From Apoderus coryli (lineage: Eukaryota; Arthropoda; Insecta; Coleoptera; Attelabidae): a stretch of DNA of 64,000 nucleotides. A program made the position numbers and the translations under genes. The first letter of the stretch is position 1. Each line of letters starts with the position of its first letter. A model generated the notes under the pieces. It saw only the letters and a list, made by a program, of their open reading frames with translations, made no database searches and was not told the DNA's origin. Positions 21,987-33,112 of the stretch are shown piece by piece. The stretch lies in assembly GCA_911728435.2 (NCBI GenBank), contig OU452206.1, forward strand, positions 15,654,297 to 15,718,296, written 5' to 3'.

Positions 21987-22742
21987 ATGGAATTAAATCG
22001 TGAACATTTTCGCGCGATTATTTTTTAAACCTTTCGACGTGGATTAACTCAGCAACATGAACTTAATTCAATTTTTGGCGATGAAACTCCATCAAGGACC
22101 AGGGTTTATCGATGGTATGGTGAATTCAATCGGTCGTAGTTCAAAGACGAATTTTGTGAAGGTCGTCCAAAATCAGTTGTTGTTCCGAAAACCATTGATG
22201 CTGTGCGCGAACTGATATTGCAAGATCGTCATGTGACCTATCAAGAGATTGAGACAACCTTAGGCATTAGTGGGACCAGCATACATTCAATATTGCATAA
22301 ACATTTGACTGTCAAAAAAATTTGTTCGCGTTGGATTCCACACAATTTGTCAATCGCTCAAAAAAAGGCTCGTGTCGATTGGTCGAACGAAATGCTCACA
22401 TAATACGATCGCGGTGCTTCGAAACACGTCTATGACATCGGGATAGGGATGTCGCAACCGTACCACTAGAACAACGCAGAACAGTTAATTCTCAGTGGTA
22501 CACAACCATTTGTTTGCCAGTTGTCTTCCAAGAAATCAGGAAAACCAACCGCCGAAGACGGATCACTCTTCACCACGACAATGCGAGCTTTCACACATCC
22601 GCTCAAATATCTGCATTTTTGAGCACCCAAAACATCGATTTGATGAGTCACCCGCCGTATAGTCCTGACTTGGCACCGAATGACTTCTTTTTATTCCCGT
22701 ACGTAAAAAACAAACTGAGAGGTCAACGTTTTTCGTATGTTA
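21987..22742 (+). pseudogene. Mariner transposase, internally deleted
   Basis: Starts at an ATG at 21987 (MELNREHFRA). Frameshifts occur in the first 70 codons. It then runs through VRELILQDRHVTYQEIETT, LGISGTSIHSILHKHLTV and CSRWIPHNLSIAQKKARVDW. Near 22440 a deletion removes the first catalytic block (GDESW), and about 50 bp of foreign-looking sequence lie at the joint. The protein resumes at VNSQWYTTICLPVVFQEIRK and contains the second catalytic block HHDNASFHTS and the third, HPPYSPDLAPNDFFLF. It ends abruptly at KLRGQRFS. Two of the three catalytic Asp are thus present, but the C-terminus and the first Asp are missing. Confidence 0.85.
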
Positions 22743-22747
22743 TTTAG

Positions 22748-23065
22748 CAATTTCTCAAAACTACCTAAATTACTATATTCTTATGTAATGTGTACGTAGA
22801 TTATGTAAATGCTATGTTTTATAAATCATTTTGCGATTTTTGTGTGGCTTGTTGATTTTTTCTTTATATATAATGAAAAACTGTCTATAATGCAATTTCC
22901 GTCGACATTTTGGTCTTTGACTATATACAGGTTCGACTGTATAAAAATTTTTGAATTACCTTGTACATAAATTTTATGAGCTACTCTAAAACCCCCAAAA
23001 AAAACTAAATTATTTTCAAATTATAAGCCCATTCAACTATAGGCGGTCCCGCTCAAGGGAGTATC
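22748..23065. other. No gene recognised
   Basis: AT-rich spacer between the mariner and the hairpin repeat. Confidence 0.5.
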
Positions 23066-23174
23066 GGCGCGTCTATGTGTTGGTAGTTGCTTTATGGGGT
23101 CAGTGGCCTCCCAGGCAGCCGATATAGGAACTGTTGTTCACTCGGCGTACTACCAACGAAAACTAGATGTCGCC
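23066..23174. repeat. Hairpin-forming repeat, copy 2
   Basis: Arms 23066-23087 (ggcgcgtctatgtgttggta) and 23149-23174 (actaccaac ... ctagatgtcgcc). Same design, spacing and end sequences as 3663-3773. No hammerhead follows this copy. Confidence 0.6.
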
Positions 23175-23218
23175 AAACACATTCTTTTACATATTTTCAA
23201 AACGTTACGTCATGGCAT

Positions 23219-24111
23219 AATTCCTAAAAAGGCTTTATGAAATAAAGGTTATCTTGTATATAAAGTTTATGCGTTACGGTAAAAAAACTACAAGAAAAAT
23301 CTAAAAACGCGTTGCTTTTTGATTAAACCTCATACAAGCCACTTCCGAGTCCAATTCCAACTAAAAATCCATTCAAATTTAAATTATATTGTGGTGGTCA
23401 TAGTTTGGCGATAACCTCCAGCAATAAAAACATTTCGCAGAACCAATTTTAACATATTATCACAAAACATACGATTATAATATACAACTAACTAACTAGC
23501 TTTATATACAGTGTGTGCATACAGTCAGGCCGATTTAAACCAAACTGAAACCAGATGTGGGGTATTATCGTTGTAATCCAGAGGTGATTGGATGAAATTT
23601 GACACATGACTTAAAATTAAGTAATTTGATTGGTTACTATATTTACTAAAAATTTATCGATAAAATGTAAGGCTTTTGAGTTCTTTATCAAAAATGATTA
23701 CGAAACATGCACTTTTTAAATAAAAAATCAAAATTTTCAATCGCAAATAACTGGGAAAATATTAATTTTTGGAAGAAACGTTATAGAACATTTTTTACTT
23801 AGAATTCATCCCTCTATTGATTTTTGCGATTAAAATGGACCATTCATTTCCACCCCCACGGTGAACGCAGACATCGGCACTATATAACTTTTGTTTCTGG
23901 AGCAATTCTCTAGTTACGGCTAAAATTTCACGTCAATCGGTGCATGTGTCAAGAATTGAAATTCGAATAGTAAATTGATAGGTGATTTAAGCTGCACAGT
24001 GGGGTATTTGCCTAATTTAACACGCCAAAATTTTTATTTTTGAATTGAAAATGGCCTGAAATTTAACAAACATTCCAAGGCCGTATTGGAAAAAACCAAG
24101 TTGATGATGGT
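23219..24111 (+). repeat. Direct repeat, copy A (893 bp)
   Basis: Noncoding sequence repeated at 24154-25023. Reading both copies side by side, they look identical except for a 23-nt segment after tttatgaaa (near 23242) present only here. It contains transposon-like text (acagtcaggccgatttaaac) but no coding frame. Confidence 0.9.
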
Positions 24112-24112
24112 G

Positions 24113-24158
24113 AACGTGAAAATTGCTCAAATTTATTTCGGAAAACACGGTTCAATTC
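24113..24158 (+). pseudogene. 46-bp transposase piece between the direct repeats
   Basis: Identical to 26740-26785 in the DUF4817-type transposase gene 2.6 kb downstream (starts aacgtgaaaattgctcaaat, ends ggttcaattc). It encodes the KIAQIYFGKHGSI segment of the HTH. It is the only sequence separating the two direct repeats, and it overlaps copy B by the shared aattc. Confidence 0.9.
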
Positions 24159-25023
24159 CTAAAAAGGCTTTATGAAAGTTATGCGTTACGGTAAAAAAAC
24201 TACAAGAAAAATCTAAAAACGCGTTGCTTTTTGATTAAACCTCATACAAGCCACTTCCGAGTCCAATTCCAACTAAAAATCCATTCAAATTTAAATTATA
24301 TTGTGGTGGTCATAGTTTGGCGATAACCTCCAGCAATAAAAACATTTCGCAGAACCAATTTTAACATATTATCACAAAACATACGATTATAATATACAAC
24401 TAACTAACTAGCTTTATATACAGTGTGTGCATACAGTCAGGCCGATTTAAACCAAACTGAAACCAGATGTGGGGTATTATCGTTGTAATCCAGAGGTGAT
24501 TGGATGAAATTTGACACATGACTTAAAATTAAGTAATTTGATTGGTTACTATATTTACTAAAAATTTATCGATAAAATGTAAGGCTTTTGAGTTCTTTAT
24601 CAAAAATGATTACGAAACATGCACTTTTTAAATAAAAAATCAAAATTTTCAATCGCAAATAACTGGGAAAATATTAATTTTTGGAAGAAACGTTATAGAA
24701 CATTTTTTACTTAGAATTCATCCCTCTATTGATTTTTGCGATTAAAATGGACCATTCATTTCCACCCCCACGGTGAACGCAGACATCGGCACTATATAAC
24801 TTTTGTTTCTGGAGCAATTCTCTAGTTACGGCTAAAATTTCACGTCAATCGGTGCATGTGTCAAGAATTGAAATTCGAATAGTAAATTGATAGGTGATTT
24901 AAGCTGCACAGTGGGGTATTTGCCTAATTTAACACGCCAAAATTTTTATTTTTGAATTGAAAATGGCCTGAAATTTAACAAACATTCCAAGGCCGTATTG
25001 GAAAAAACCAAGTTGATGATGGT
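24154..25023 (+). repeat. Direct repeat, copy B (870 bp)
   Basis: Second copy of 23219-24111, lacking 23 nt near its start. The high identity implies a very recent event, or an assembly duplication. Confidence 0.9.
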
Positions 25024-25081
25024 TTTTCAAAAACGAAACGCCATAGTAAAAATTTGTAACCGTTATCATTCATAAATTATA

Positions 25082-25593
25082 TCTGTAAAAATAATAAATG
25101 AAAAATAATTTAATGGCAAAGCGGACTAAAGTGCTGGTTTTACCTACACAAGGAATTTTGTTTAATTTAGCACGGCCCCAGTCTAATTCAATAGAACCAG
25201 ACCGAGGCATGGGTCGACAGATACTGACGAATTTGTTTCCCTCTTGTTATGAGCTCGTCAGAGTACCATAGTCGTTGCCCATCTACAAATATCGTATAGG
25301 ATATGCATTACTATTTACATGTAGATGATACGTGTTTACATGTGTCTTCTGTTGTGTATCCTATTGTGCTTAAATGCAGGCCGATATTTGTAGATGGGCA
25401 ACGACTATGGTACTCCGACGAGCTCATAACAAGAGCGACACGAATTCGTCAGTATCTGTCGACCCATGCCTCGGTCTGGTTCTATTGAATTAGACTGGGG
25501 CCGTGCTAAATTAAACAAAATTCCTTGTGTAGGTAAAACCAACATTTTAGTCCGCTTTGCCACGAAATTATTTTGATTTATTATATTTACGGA
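25082..25593. repeat. Foldback with 213-bp arms
   Basis: Arms 25082-25294 and 25382-25593 are long inverted repeats, matching at most positions by eye (for example caaggaattttgtttaattt against its complement). The spacer is 87 nt. The loop holds atgcattactatttacatgt, repeated directly at 25826-25880. No protein is encoded; open frames here are shadows of the palindrome. Confidence 0.85.
25301..25355 (+). repeat. Short direct repeat, copy 1
   Basis: About 55 bp repeated at 25826-25880 in the same orientation with two or three differences. The first copy is the loop of the foldback. Confidence 0.8.
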
Positions 25594-26620
25594 CATGATA
25601 TCCTTTTAATTTTTCATTATTTGGCATTAAACATCGACGGCAGAACGTTTGGAGACCACCGTCCGAGCATTGCTGAAACCCAAATATTTAGGAGATGCTG
25701 GCAGAAGGATAAAATGGTCTCCTGCTAGCGTTTTGTGTTCATACTATTTTTATTTATATTTATTTCTATTTATACGACTGGTTTTACCTATACATTCAGT
25801 TTGTTCGGCCTCTGCATGGTATACGATATGCATTACTATGTACATGTAGATGATACGTGTTTACATGTGTCTACTGTTGTTTACTATTGAAAACACCATT
25901 TAAAAGGTGTTTAAATTATTCAACTTTTCTGTAATTTGACCGACATTGTAACATTCTTATCTTGGACACAGTGTATAAAAAATAATGGTGAATATGAATT
26001 GATCTCATACATAATAATATGTTAATTAGTACTGTTAACTAAAATTAAATACGAAAAATTTATTTCATTCGCGTGTCTATTCCAAGTTGAAATGGGTATT
26101 TTATATCCAAATGTCTAAAACACTTTTTTTTCTCATAATATAAAACACGGCTAAAATTTGCATTGCACAAAGGAAACAGTCGGTGTGATAATAAGTATAA
26201 TGTAGCTAAAAATTTTCAAGGAAACACTTTGTAATTATATTTTTATTTTTATAGACTGAAATTAGGTCTGGTTCATTTTAAAATGAAATGACGTTGAGAG
26301 ATTAGGATGATCTTAAGGACTGGGCAAGAATATAAAAGTTTATTGCATCAAAACTATTTTTTTACGAAAATTAAATAACAAAGAATATTCGTAAATAGAG
26401 AAGTTGGGCATTGGCTCCAAAATGCACAAAATTGAAAACGACCCTGTATCTTGTCCACAGTTCATCTTATCGATATGCAGTTTTCGGCATTCAGTATTTC
26501 ATAAAATTCGAGCTCGGAGCATGTAGTATACTTTTTCTCTAGCTTCGGGTGTTTCTTATCTAAACACACACTAACATATGGGGGTTAAACGAAAATACAA
26601 CTAATTAAACATAAAAAATA
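25594..26620. other. No gene recognised
   Basis: Positions 25826-25880 are the second copy of the short direct repeat. The remainder is AT-rich, with a more GC-balanced patch at 25630-25730 that matches nothing known to me. Confidence 0.5.
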
Positions 26621-26717
26621 CGAGGCGGAGAACTTTAACTTGGCAATATTGTTTTCTGTGACATCCAATTTCCCGATTGTTGGTTGCTTTGAGGTTAGTT
26701 TGGTTTGGCAATTCATC

Positions 26718-28225
26718 ATGAATACAGTCACGCCGGAACAACGTGAAAATTGCTCAAATTTATTTCGGAAAACACGGTTCAATTCGAGAAACACATCGGG
26801 TGTTCCGTGAGTTTTATTGTGCTCATAATCGTCCTTCAGAGCGATTAATTCGAGTAATTATGGGTCGTTTTCGCAATACGGTTACACTAGTCGATAATAC
26901 GCATCCTGTAAGACGAACAACAAGCAATTGCTGATGTGTAGCGTTGATGATGATCAAAATGTGTCAATTCGTCGTCGTGCTTAACACTTAAACTTGTGTG
27001 CATCCACTATATTGTAACGTTTTTCTGAGTTCGATGTGTGAAATAATACTGCACTGTATTTTAAACTAATTTATTTACACTTAAACAAACTAATAACTTA
27101 AACGACTTAATATTATGACTATATTTATTTTCACTATTTATTTCTGCTGCTATTATTTGTGTCACAACACTATTCTCAACTATGGACTATTCACTTCATG
27201 ATTGATTGTCTGTCCCCGTTATGCGTTGGTTATTTATATGTATTTCTCCTTTCTCGAACGCTTCCAGTAAATAGTCGTTTGTTCAACATTCTGGCGCACG
27301 TACGTCCATTCCAGATCTACACTGTAAGCGAGGCACATTCTACCAAATTAACACAGCGCTGCCCCGGACGAGGTATAGCCTATTAAATCTGTACAGAGTC
27401 GCCTCTGGTTAGTTTGAGTCGCGCGCTTTCGAGAACGATTTGATCAGATTTCAATAAAATAGCCAATGCGGTGTTGCCGGATGTATTTATTTATCTCTAA
27501 GCGTAGGGGACATTTTAATATTCGTCAAAATATGGTAAAAATTGTGCGTAAAGATCGTGGTTTACGTGTGATTCAACTTCTGCAGGAAGTGAAACCTCAC
27601 GCGCCGTCCATTTGGTGAATGGGTCGAAGAAGACAATGCCGTTAATCCACAATTTCATCGGTAAATTTTGTTCAGTGATGAAGTACACTTTTGGTTAAAT
27701 GGTTATGTCAACAAATAGAATTGTTGATGATGATCCACAAGTCATTGTCGAAACACCATTACATCCAGAAAAAGTCACCGTGTGGTGCCTTTTATGGGCC
27801 GGTGGAATTATTGGTCCGTTACAATCAACAGTGAGCAGTACAGATAGGTACATGATTATTAACTTTTTCGTGCCTCAATTGGCAGGCATATGGTGTCAGC
27901 AGGACGGTACCACATGCCACACAGTGCGCGAAACTAGTAATTTACTGCAAGAACATATGTTCAACGATCAATTGCACGAAATGGACCTCTCAACTGGCCA
28001 CCTCGTTCATGCGATTTGACGCCAATAGATCATTTTCTTTGGCGATCTGTAAAGTCGCATGGCTACGTCGATAAACCAGAAACAATTAAGCACTTGGAGG
28101 CCAACATTCGACGCGTTATTGGTGACATACAGCATGGTTTTACTGATGCAAAGACTGTGTGAAAATTGGACCACCAGCCCCGACGGCCAATTACCCGAAA
28201 TCATTTTCATACATTTATGCGAAAA
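26718..28225 (+). pseudogene. DUF4817-type transposase, broken
   Basis: An ATG at 26718 opens MNTVTPEQR. After a frameshift the HTH reads YFGKHGSIRETHRVFREFY, NRPSERLIRVIMGRF and THPVRRT. Past the interposed DNA come RKDRGLRVIQLLQEVKP and the first catalytic block ILFSDEVHFWLNGYVNK. HPEKVTVWCLLWAGGIIGP and the second block WCQQDGTTCHT follow, then the third region (CDLTPIDHFLW after frameshift) and SHGYVDKPETIKHLEANIR. All three DDD-type acidic positions can be seen, but in different frames. The four stretches of this family (2409, 26718, 46826, 53662) differ enough to be separate subfamilies. Confidence 0.85.
27010..27500. other. Interposed DNA inside the transposase gene
   Basis: Between CASTIL-like sequence (near 27005) and RKDRGLR (near 27545) lies about 490 bp with no similarity to the transposase. 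It contains an AT-rich first half and a GC-rich second half (27240-27440). No convincing terminal repeats or target duplication could be fixed, so the kind of insertion is unknown. Confidence 0.5.
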
Positions 28226-28339
28226 AATTATCTTTCAAATAAAGACAATTCCATGGATAGTAAAGCATGTCTTTGTGTTTTATTTTAATTTAAAGTTCTC
28301 CGCCTCTAAAAGAACACCCTTTATTAATGTTGCCCATTT

Positions 28340-28720
28340 CTCAGGGAAAGAAGTCCAGTCTGTTTAATTTTACCATATATTCCCTAGAACGGTGCAAAAG
28401 TATCAGTTTAATTTTTTTTTGCTTTTCTTTCCAATCATTCAGCCATTTCTCATTTATTTTGTGCTCTAAGATGCTGACACATACATCGCTGGATTTGATG
28501 TATACATCTATTTCACTATTTTCGCAGTACCATCTTTAGCAATTTTATCTATTTTTTCATTTCCAGGGAATCCCACATGACTCTGGATCTAAAGAAAAAT
28601 TATCCTTACATTTTTCTCATTCAGATATTTCAAAAGACAAAGTATTTCTTGAGTCCATCTCTGATGGTTCCTCACAGTATGTTTTGTAAAATACATTTGG
28701 CAGCTCATATCCGTTAGTCA
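28340..28720 (-). pseudogene. RNase H domain of a non-LTR retrotransposon
   Basis: The minus strand reads QMYFTKHTVRNHQRWTQEIL, CLLKYLNEKNVRIIFL, then QSHVGFPGNEKIDKIAKDG. This is the C-terminal half of a retroelement RNase H: the usual text is IPSHVGIxGNExADxLAK, where the His and the last acidic residue are catalytic. After one frameshift it continues SSDVCVSILEHKINEKWLND and REYMVKLNRLDFF, as in the tail following RNase H in R1/I/Jockey-type proteins. RNase H removes the RNA strand after cDNA synthesis. The RT that should precede it (higher coordinates) is missing. Confidence 0.75.
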
Positions 28721-28915
28721 TGTCCAACTTCTAAAGGTGCTGGAGTCTGTAGGATTCAGGGGTTCCTCATATGCTTTTATGAAGAGTAAAATTAATCAAA
28801 AATCTCGAAATTGATTTATGCTAATGATTTTATAATAAAAAATATTTTTTCACAAGGTGAACGTAATTACATTGTAACTTTTTGATAACGGATAATATTC
28901 ACAAATTTAATGTCA

Positions 28916-28946
28916 CTGATGATGAGGTAGATACCTCGAAACATGT
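28916..28946 (+). ncRNA. Hammerhead-like motif at a Penelope-type 3' end
   Basis: CTGATGA, extra T, perfect stem GAGGTA/TACCTC with a 2-nt loop, then GAAACATGTA; stem I is GTCA/TGGC including a G-T pair. The downstream tail ttttgtggagtagacgcagt matches the tails near 10374, 29930 (minus) and 46240 (minus). The best-preserved stem II of this family. Confidence 0.6.
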
Positions 28947-29247
28947 ATGGCAACTAAGCAATATATTTATGTTTATTTTGTGGAGTAGACGCAGTTTTAT
29001 TGGTGATTAATCATCGCTCCTCTTTGAAATGGATTACTTTACTAAATAAAAAATATTTATTTTATTTTTGAGTTGTCATTTGTTATGTAGCTTCTAAGAA
29101 AAAAGAACCTTGTGGTGTGGTGGTCCTGGAGTTTTTGTGCAGTTGCGACGATGTCTGATGTGCTTAAAGAAGCTGTGCTTTGCATGTAGTATTGTTGTTG
29201 CCGCGCGATGGCTCCGGGGCAGCTACTATTGGATATGTATTTCTTAC

Positions 29248-29459
29248 TCACCCACCGTCTTCTCCAGATTTAGCTCCCAGTGGGTTTATCCTGTTTTCAG
29301 ATCTCAAGAGAATGCTTGCTGGAAAGAAATTTAAGTCCAATCGCTGAAACTAAGGCCTATTTTGACGGGAAAGAGAAATCGTACTTTAAAAGTGGTATCG
29401 AAAAGTTAGAAAATCCCTATACTCGTTGCATTGCTCTCTAAGGCAACTATGTTGAATAA
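29248..29459 (+). pseudogene. Mariner transposase C-terminus
   Basis: Reads HPPSSPDLAPSGFILFSDL and KRMLAGKKF. After a frameshift it reads IAETKAYFDGKEKSYFKSGI, EKLENPYTRCIAL, stop and GNYVE, then the terminal stop. The PDLAP block holds the third catalytic Asp of the DD34D triad. The ending RCIALxGNYVE is diagnostic of irritans-type mariners. Upstream sequence (29100-29240) does not continue the protein. This is a different mariner subfamily from the copies at 7.8, 17.7 and 22 kb. Confidence 0.8.
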
Positions 29460-29920
29460 TAAGATCGAGTTTTGTCAAAATTTTGTTTTTTTCTTACATA
29501 CTTATTGAATGATATTGATGTTATACCTAAATTACCTATACCTGTCATTTGAAACCATACATTACTTAGAAATTATATGTGGTGAGATATTCGGCTTATC
29601 AAAAATAAACGTGTCTCATGTTACTCGCTTTCTTTTATTGCATTGTCTCTGGAGACAGTATATATAGGCGTGGGTTAATTTTTTTCTCTCTTCTCCTATT
29701 CAAGACATGTCCAGCATATTATATGTTCATTCTTCTTAAGTGAATTGAGTGTAGAAAAAACGCAATCATGCAAAAAGCTTGTTCGAGGTTTTTCTAGCTC
29801 TGGAAATACTCCTGTCGTTTTACCCAATTTTCCCAATAACGTGAAACTCACAGTTATTTATTCTTCCTAGGCAAAATGTTATAAGGAGATTTAAATTACT
29901 TTACCACAAAAATAAAAGTT
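29460..29920. other. No gene recognised
   Basis: AT-rich spacer; nothing supports a gene. Confidence 0.5.
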
Positions 29921-29990
29921 GCAACTCCACAAAATATGTACTTACTATCTTTATTTTGGTTTAGCCAACCATGTTTCGATGAATCCAAGT
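29921..29990 (-). repeat. Penelope-type 3' tail without ribozyme core
   Basis: The minus strand has atcgaaacatggttggc followed by a tgtggagttgcaac-type tail and AT-rich end, as in the other members of this family. The CTGATGA box is missing. Confidence 0.5.
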
Positions 29991-30030
29991 TTTGCCTGGC
30001 CCTATCTTTACTGCAGACGTTCTTTTTACG

Positions 30031-30133
30031 GTGACCTGAGCATTCTCGACACCCTTCTTGCACTGACCTTTCTCATGCCAAGATGATCATGCAGAGTTTT
30101 AAAAAGGGTTGTATCGGATATCATTTTTGCGCC
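30031..30133 (-). pseudogene. Mariner transposase HTH fragment
   Basis: The minus strand reads SDTTLFKTLHDHLGMRKVSA then RRVSRML. This is the second helix-turn-helix of a mariner transposase (pattern S..T...ILHDHLGM.KV.ARWVPRML). It is close to the sequence at 33535-33610, so both derive from one mariner subfamily. Only about 34 codons remain. Confidence 0.7.
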
Positions 30134-30480
30134 TTGTTTTTTCTTCTGCCGAACACTTTCCAGTATATAATTCTTTCAATTTTTTCAACCGGAGTGGTCC
30201 TTCAAGTGATTCACTACCATATATTCAACCAAAAGGACACTTTACTAGTGTAAATAAACTGTTGCCCTCGAGGCACGAATAGCTCTCCATATTTAAGTGT
30301 AAAACTAATAATTTTATGACCTTTTTGTCATTTATCTAAAATTTATATATATATATTTTTTGTTTTAGACATCAGCTATTTTTTTAAGTATCGGGTTTTG
30401 TTCCTTTTTCTTCTCTTTGGAGGCACTATTTATACGTACATATTTTATATTTCAGATCTTCTACGCCAAGTTCTTGTACG
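30134..30480. other. No gene recognised
   Basis: T-rich lead into the tandem array; no coding signal. Confidence 0.4.
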
Positions 30481-31480
30481 CAAAATACTTGTTTTTTTTT
30501 TATTATACAATTTATTTTGCCTCCTTTTCTACTATTTACGAACGCATGTAAACAAATTGTTATGCTGCATGTTGTCGGTTATCTTATGTCAAAGCTATAC
30601 ATAAGTAGCCATTTTTTTGAAGAAACATTTTTTTTTTCGTTTTTGACCCTTTTTCGAACACCTGTGTGAACCAGTTAATTTATGTAACATTTTTTTGGTT
30701 CTATTCTATTACAACTATGAAAAATCATTCCGTATTTCGAATAAGCTTAGGAAGTATATATTTTTTTTATTTTGACCCCTTTTACACTATTTACGAACGC
30801 CTATGAAAACAAGTTATTTATAACACATTTTATAGGTTATATTCTATCAAAGCTATAAATAACTAGTCAATATTTCTGCTATTTTTAAGAAGTACGTTTT
30901 TTTCTAACCTTTTTACCCCATTTTACACTTTATTCGTATGTCAATGTGGTCTAATTGTTTAGGTTAAATATTTTAGGTTATATTTAATTAAGCGCACAAA
31001 AAATTAATCAACATTTCGAATAAGTTTAAGAAATATGATTTTTTTAATTTTTGAACCCTCTTTTAAACCCATTGCCTACGCTCAATATTAATCACCACCT
31101 ATAAATATCCTGTAGTATTTTCGTACCAAATGTGGTTAAAATCCGTTAAGTGGTTTTTGAGTTATCACGGATACAAATTTTTTCTGGCTCTTATATAAAA
31201 TTTTCACGGACGCCTATGGTCCATTAATTTTTGTCGTGTAATTTTAACACCAATTCAACTAGTTAAATATAAAATTTTTGACATTTTAATTATTTTTTTA
31301 TTTTACCCCCTTTTCTACTATTTACGAACACCTATGTAAATAAAAATTTTATGCTGCATTTTGTAGGTTATCTTATATCAAAGCTATATATAATTAGCCA
31401 ATTTTTTCTGGTATATTTCGGAAACGTTTTTTTTTTCGTTTTTGACCCTTTTTTTAGACTATTTTCGAACGCCTGTGTGA
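30481..31480. repeat. Diverged tandem array, period about 120-140 bp
   Basis: About eight copies of a unit containing a T run, gacccc, ttttacactatttacgaacg and cctatg(t/a)aaa, then ggttatattctatcaaagct. Landmarks fall near 30535, 30655, 30795, 30935, 31075, 31205, 31325 and 31460. The first and the seventh copies resemble each other more than the middle ones do. Copies have diverged strongly, so the array is old. Confidence 0.7.
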
Positions 31481-31639
31481 AACTAAAAAAAAAAAAAATT
31501 CGTGAAACTAATAGTCTCCATATACTCGTATATATGTATTACATATATGATATGGAGAGCTAAAAATTAGTATTTTCAAAATTTCCTAGATATACCAGAT
31601 TTTTCAAAACTAAATCGAGTCATAGAAACCTAGTCGTCA

Positions 31640-32477
31640 CCCACTAAACACATATACGTAAATTAAACGTTCATTCAACGTGTCAGTCGTTGATAATTGG
31701 TCTTACGTTAGAAAATTGACGGTTTATTTTAAGGTTAATTTTACACCGTTCAGTTTAAACGTTATAGACACGTGTTTGTCTTATTTAAATACAACTACGT
31801 GCATTTATTATGTTTAAGTAACGTTGTATATGTATTATAAATAAACCATAAAATAAAAACGTTTGTTTTAGGTGTTTTTTTAAACGCGTGTCAAACATTG
31901 TCAAAATTAAAAACATTTATAAAACGTTCTTTATGTAATTTATAATAAACCGATATTTATAGCTAAAATAACATTAAAAAATGTTCATTAGAAGCGTATA
32001 ACTTTTAGAGGCGACAATGAAATCGTTAAAATTACGTTTTTTAAGTATTTTATAATAATCCGAAAATTACAGTTAAGAAAACTTGTAAAATATCCCATAA
32101 AAATGCTTATTGCTTAATGTGGGAAAATTCAAAACGTTTATAAAGTATGTTACAAAAATATATAAAAGCAACTTTAAATAACAGTGTTAGATGTACATGC
32201 ATTTGTCGTTTCTAAAAAGCTAATAATTAACGTTTGTGTAAGCGAATCATTAACGTATTTTAGAAACGTTTCATTTCACCGTTGAATATATATACTTAAA
32301 TACGTTCAATACACGTTTTTTTAAAGCGTTTAACTAACGTTTTGTTATTCGTGTTCTGTAACGTGAATAAGCGCGACATATCAAAGTCATATGTACGTAC
32401 TCGTATTTACTCTACCTTTTTCTGTAAAGGTGTTTTGTAATGACAAACGTTAAATAAACGTATGTGTGTTTACTGGG
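31640..32477. mobile_element. 838-bp noncoding element rich in ACGT
   Basis: The ends cccactaaacacatatacgt (31640) and the complement of cccagtaaacacacatacgt (to 32477) form imperfect inverted repeats of about 38 bp. Inside, AACGTT/ACGTTT-type words recur more than twenty times on both strands, far above what the AT-rich surroundings would give. No protein is encoded and no target duplication is obvious. The DNA transposon superfamily is not known. Confidence 0.6.
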
Positions 32478-33112
32478 CAGGTTATTAGGTCTTATTATTG
32501 CACGACAGCATTGTGTAGATGATTTTTTCTGTAATTTTATTGTTCCGACAAAGAAAGAGTTCTTTTGTAATTTGCGTTTTTATTATTACTTTTTTGTTGT
32601 ATACTTATTTTTATATTCTTCACATCGTTTTTTTTTTAATTGATGTGTCTAAGAATATGTGCAACTTTCGTAACAGTAACGGTAGTTTTGCTTGTTTTGC
32701 AAAAATATAACCGGCTGGTCACTTTGTTGTTGCGAAACAATTAATATCAGGACTGGTTTATCGAGTTTCTTTATTTTTATAACAATAATAATAGAAGTTA
32801 GGAAGAGGTAGTCTGTTGGTTTAATAGATAGATTCTATTCAACTGTGAATGCTATTCATTTCATATTTTAAAGAAACGGGTTCTGCAAAGGTCTGTGATA
32901 AAAATTGATAATCTGTTATGCAACTATTATTATTTGATAATCCAAAAAACGAGAAATAAGATTTGATATACAGAGTGTATCAACTAAAAACTAAATAATA
33001 TAAAGAAGTAGTCGATATTTACAGTAAATTAAATAGATTGGGAAAAAATTAACACACACAATTCCACACTAGTGTTCTATATTTCAGTCCTTTTTAGGAA
33101 AACATTAATGCA
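32478..33112. other. No gene recognised
   Basis: The 63-codon frame at 32519-32710 is hydrophobic with no family signature, probably chance in T-rich DNA. The rest is the 3' flank of the minus-strand Penelope-type end that follows. Confidence 0.5.

Larger units (their letters stand above)
26621..28306 (+). mobile_element. DUF4817-type mariner-like element, both ends present
   Basis: The left end cgaggcggagaactttaa follows TA at 26619-26620. The right end, ttaaagttctccgcctc, precedes TA at 28307-28308. These inverted repeats of about 17 bp enclose a decayed transposase on the plus strand. About 0.49 kb near 27010-27500 does not read as transposase and is probably a later insertion; without it the element would be about 1.2 kb, a normal size for the group. 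Confidence 0.85.

Noticed and set aside
25303..25596. Open frames on both strands with related peptides
   Set aside because: Shadows of the foldback arms; no motif.
27010..27500. Possible solo LTR inside the transposase gene
   Set aside because: A tgtaac start exists, but no matching aca end and no 4-6 bp duplication could be found.
30481..31480. CRISPR array
   Set aside because: The repeats are long, diverged and contiguous, without conserved short repeats and unique spacers, and the organism is a eukaryote.
32519..32710. Hydrophobic 63-codon frame as a small membrane protein
   Set aside because: T-rich DNA gives such Phe/Leu/Ile frames freely; several similar ones occur nearby (for example 6370-6579 and 30398-30604).
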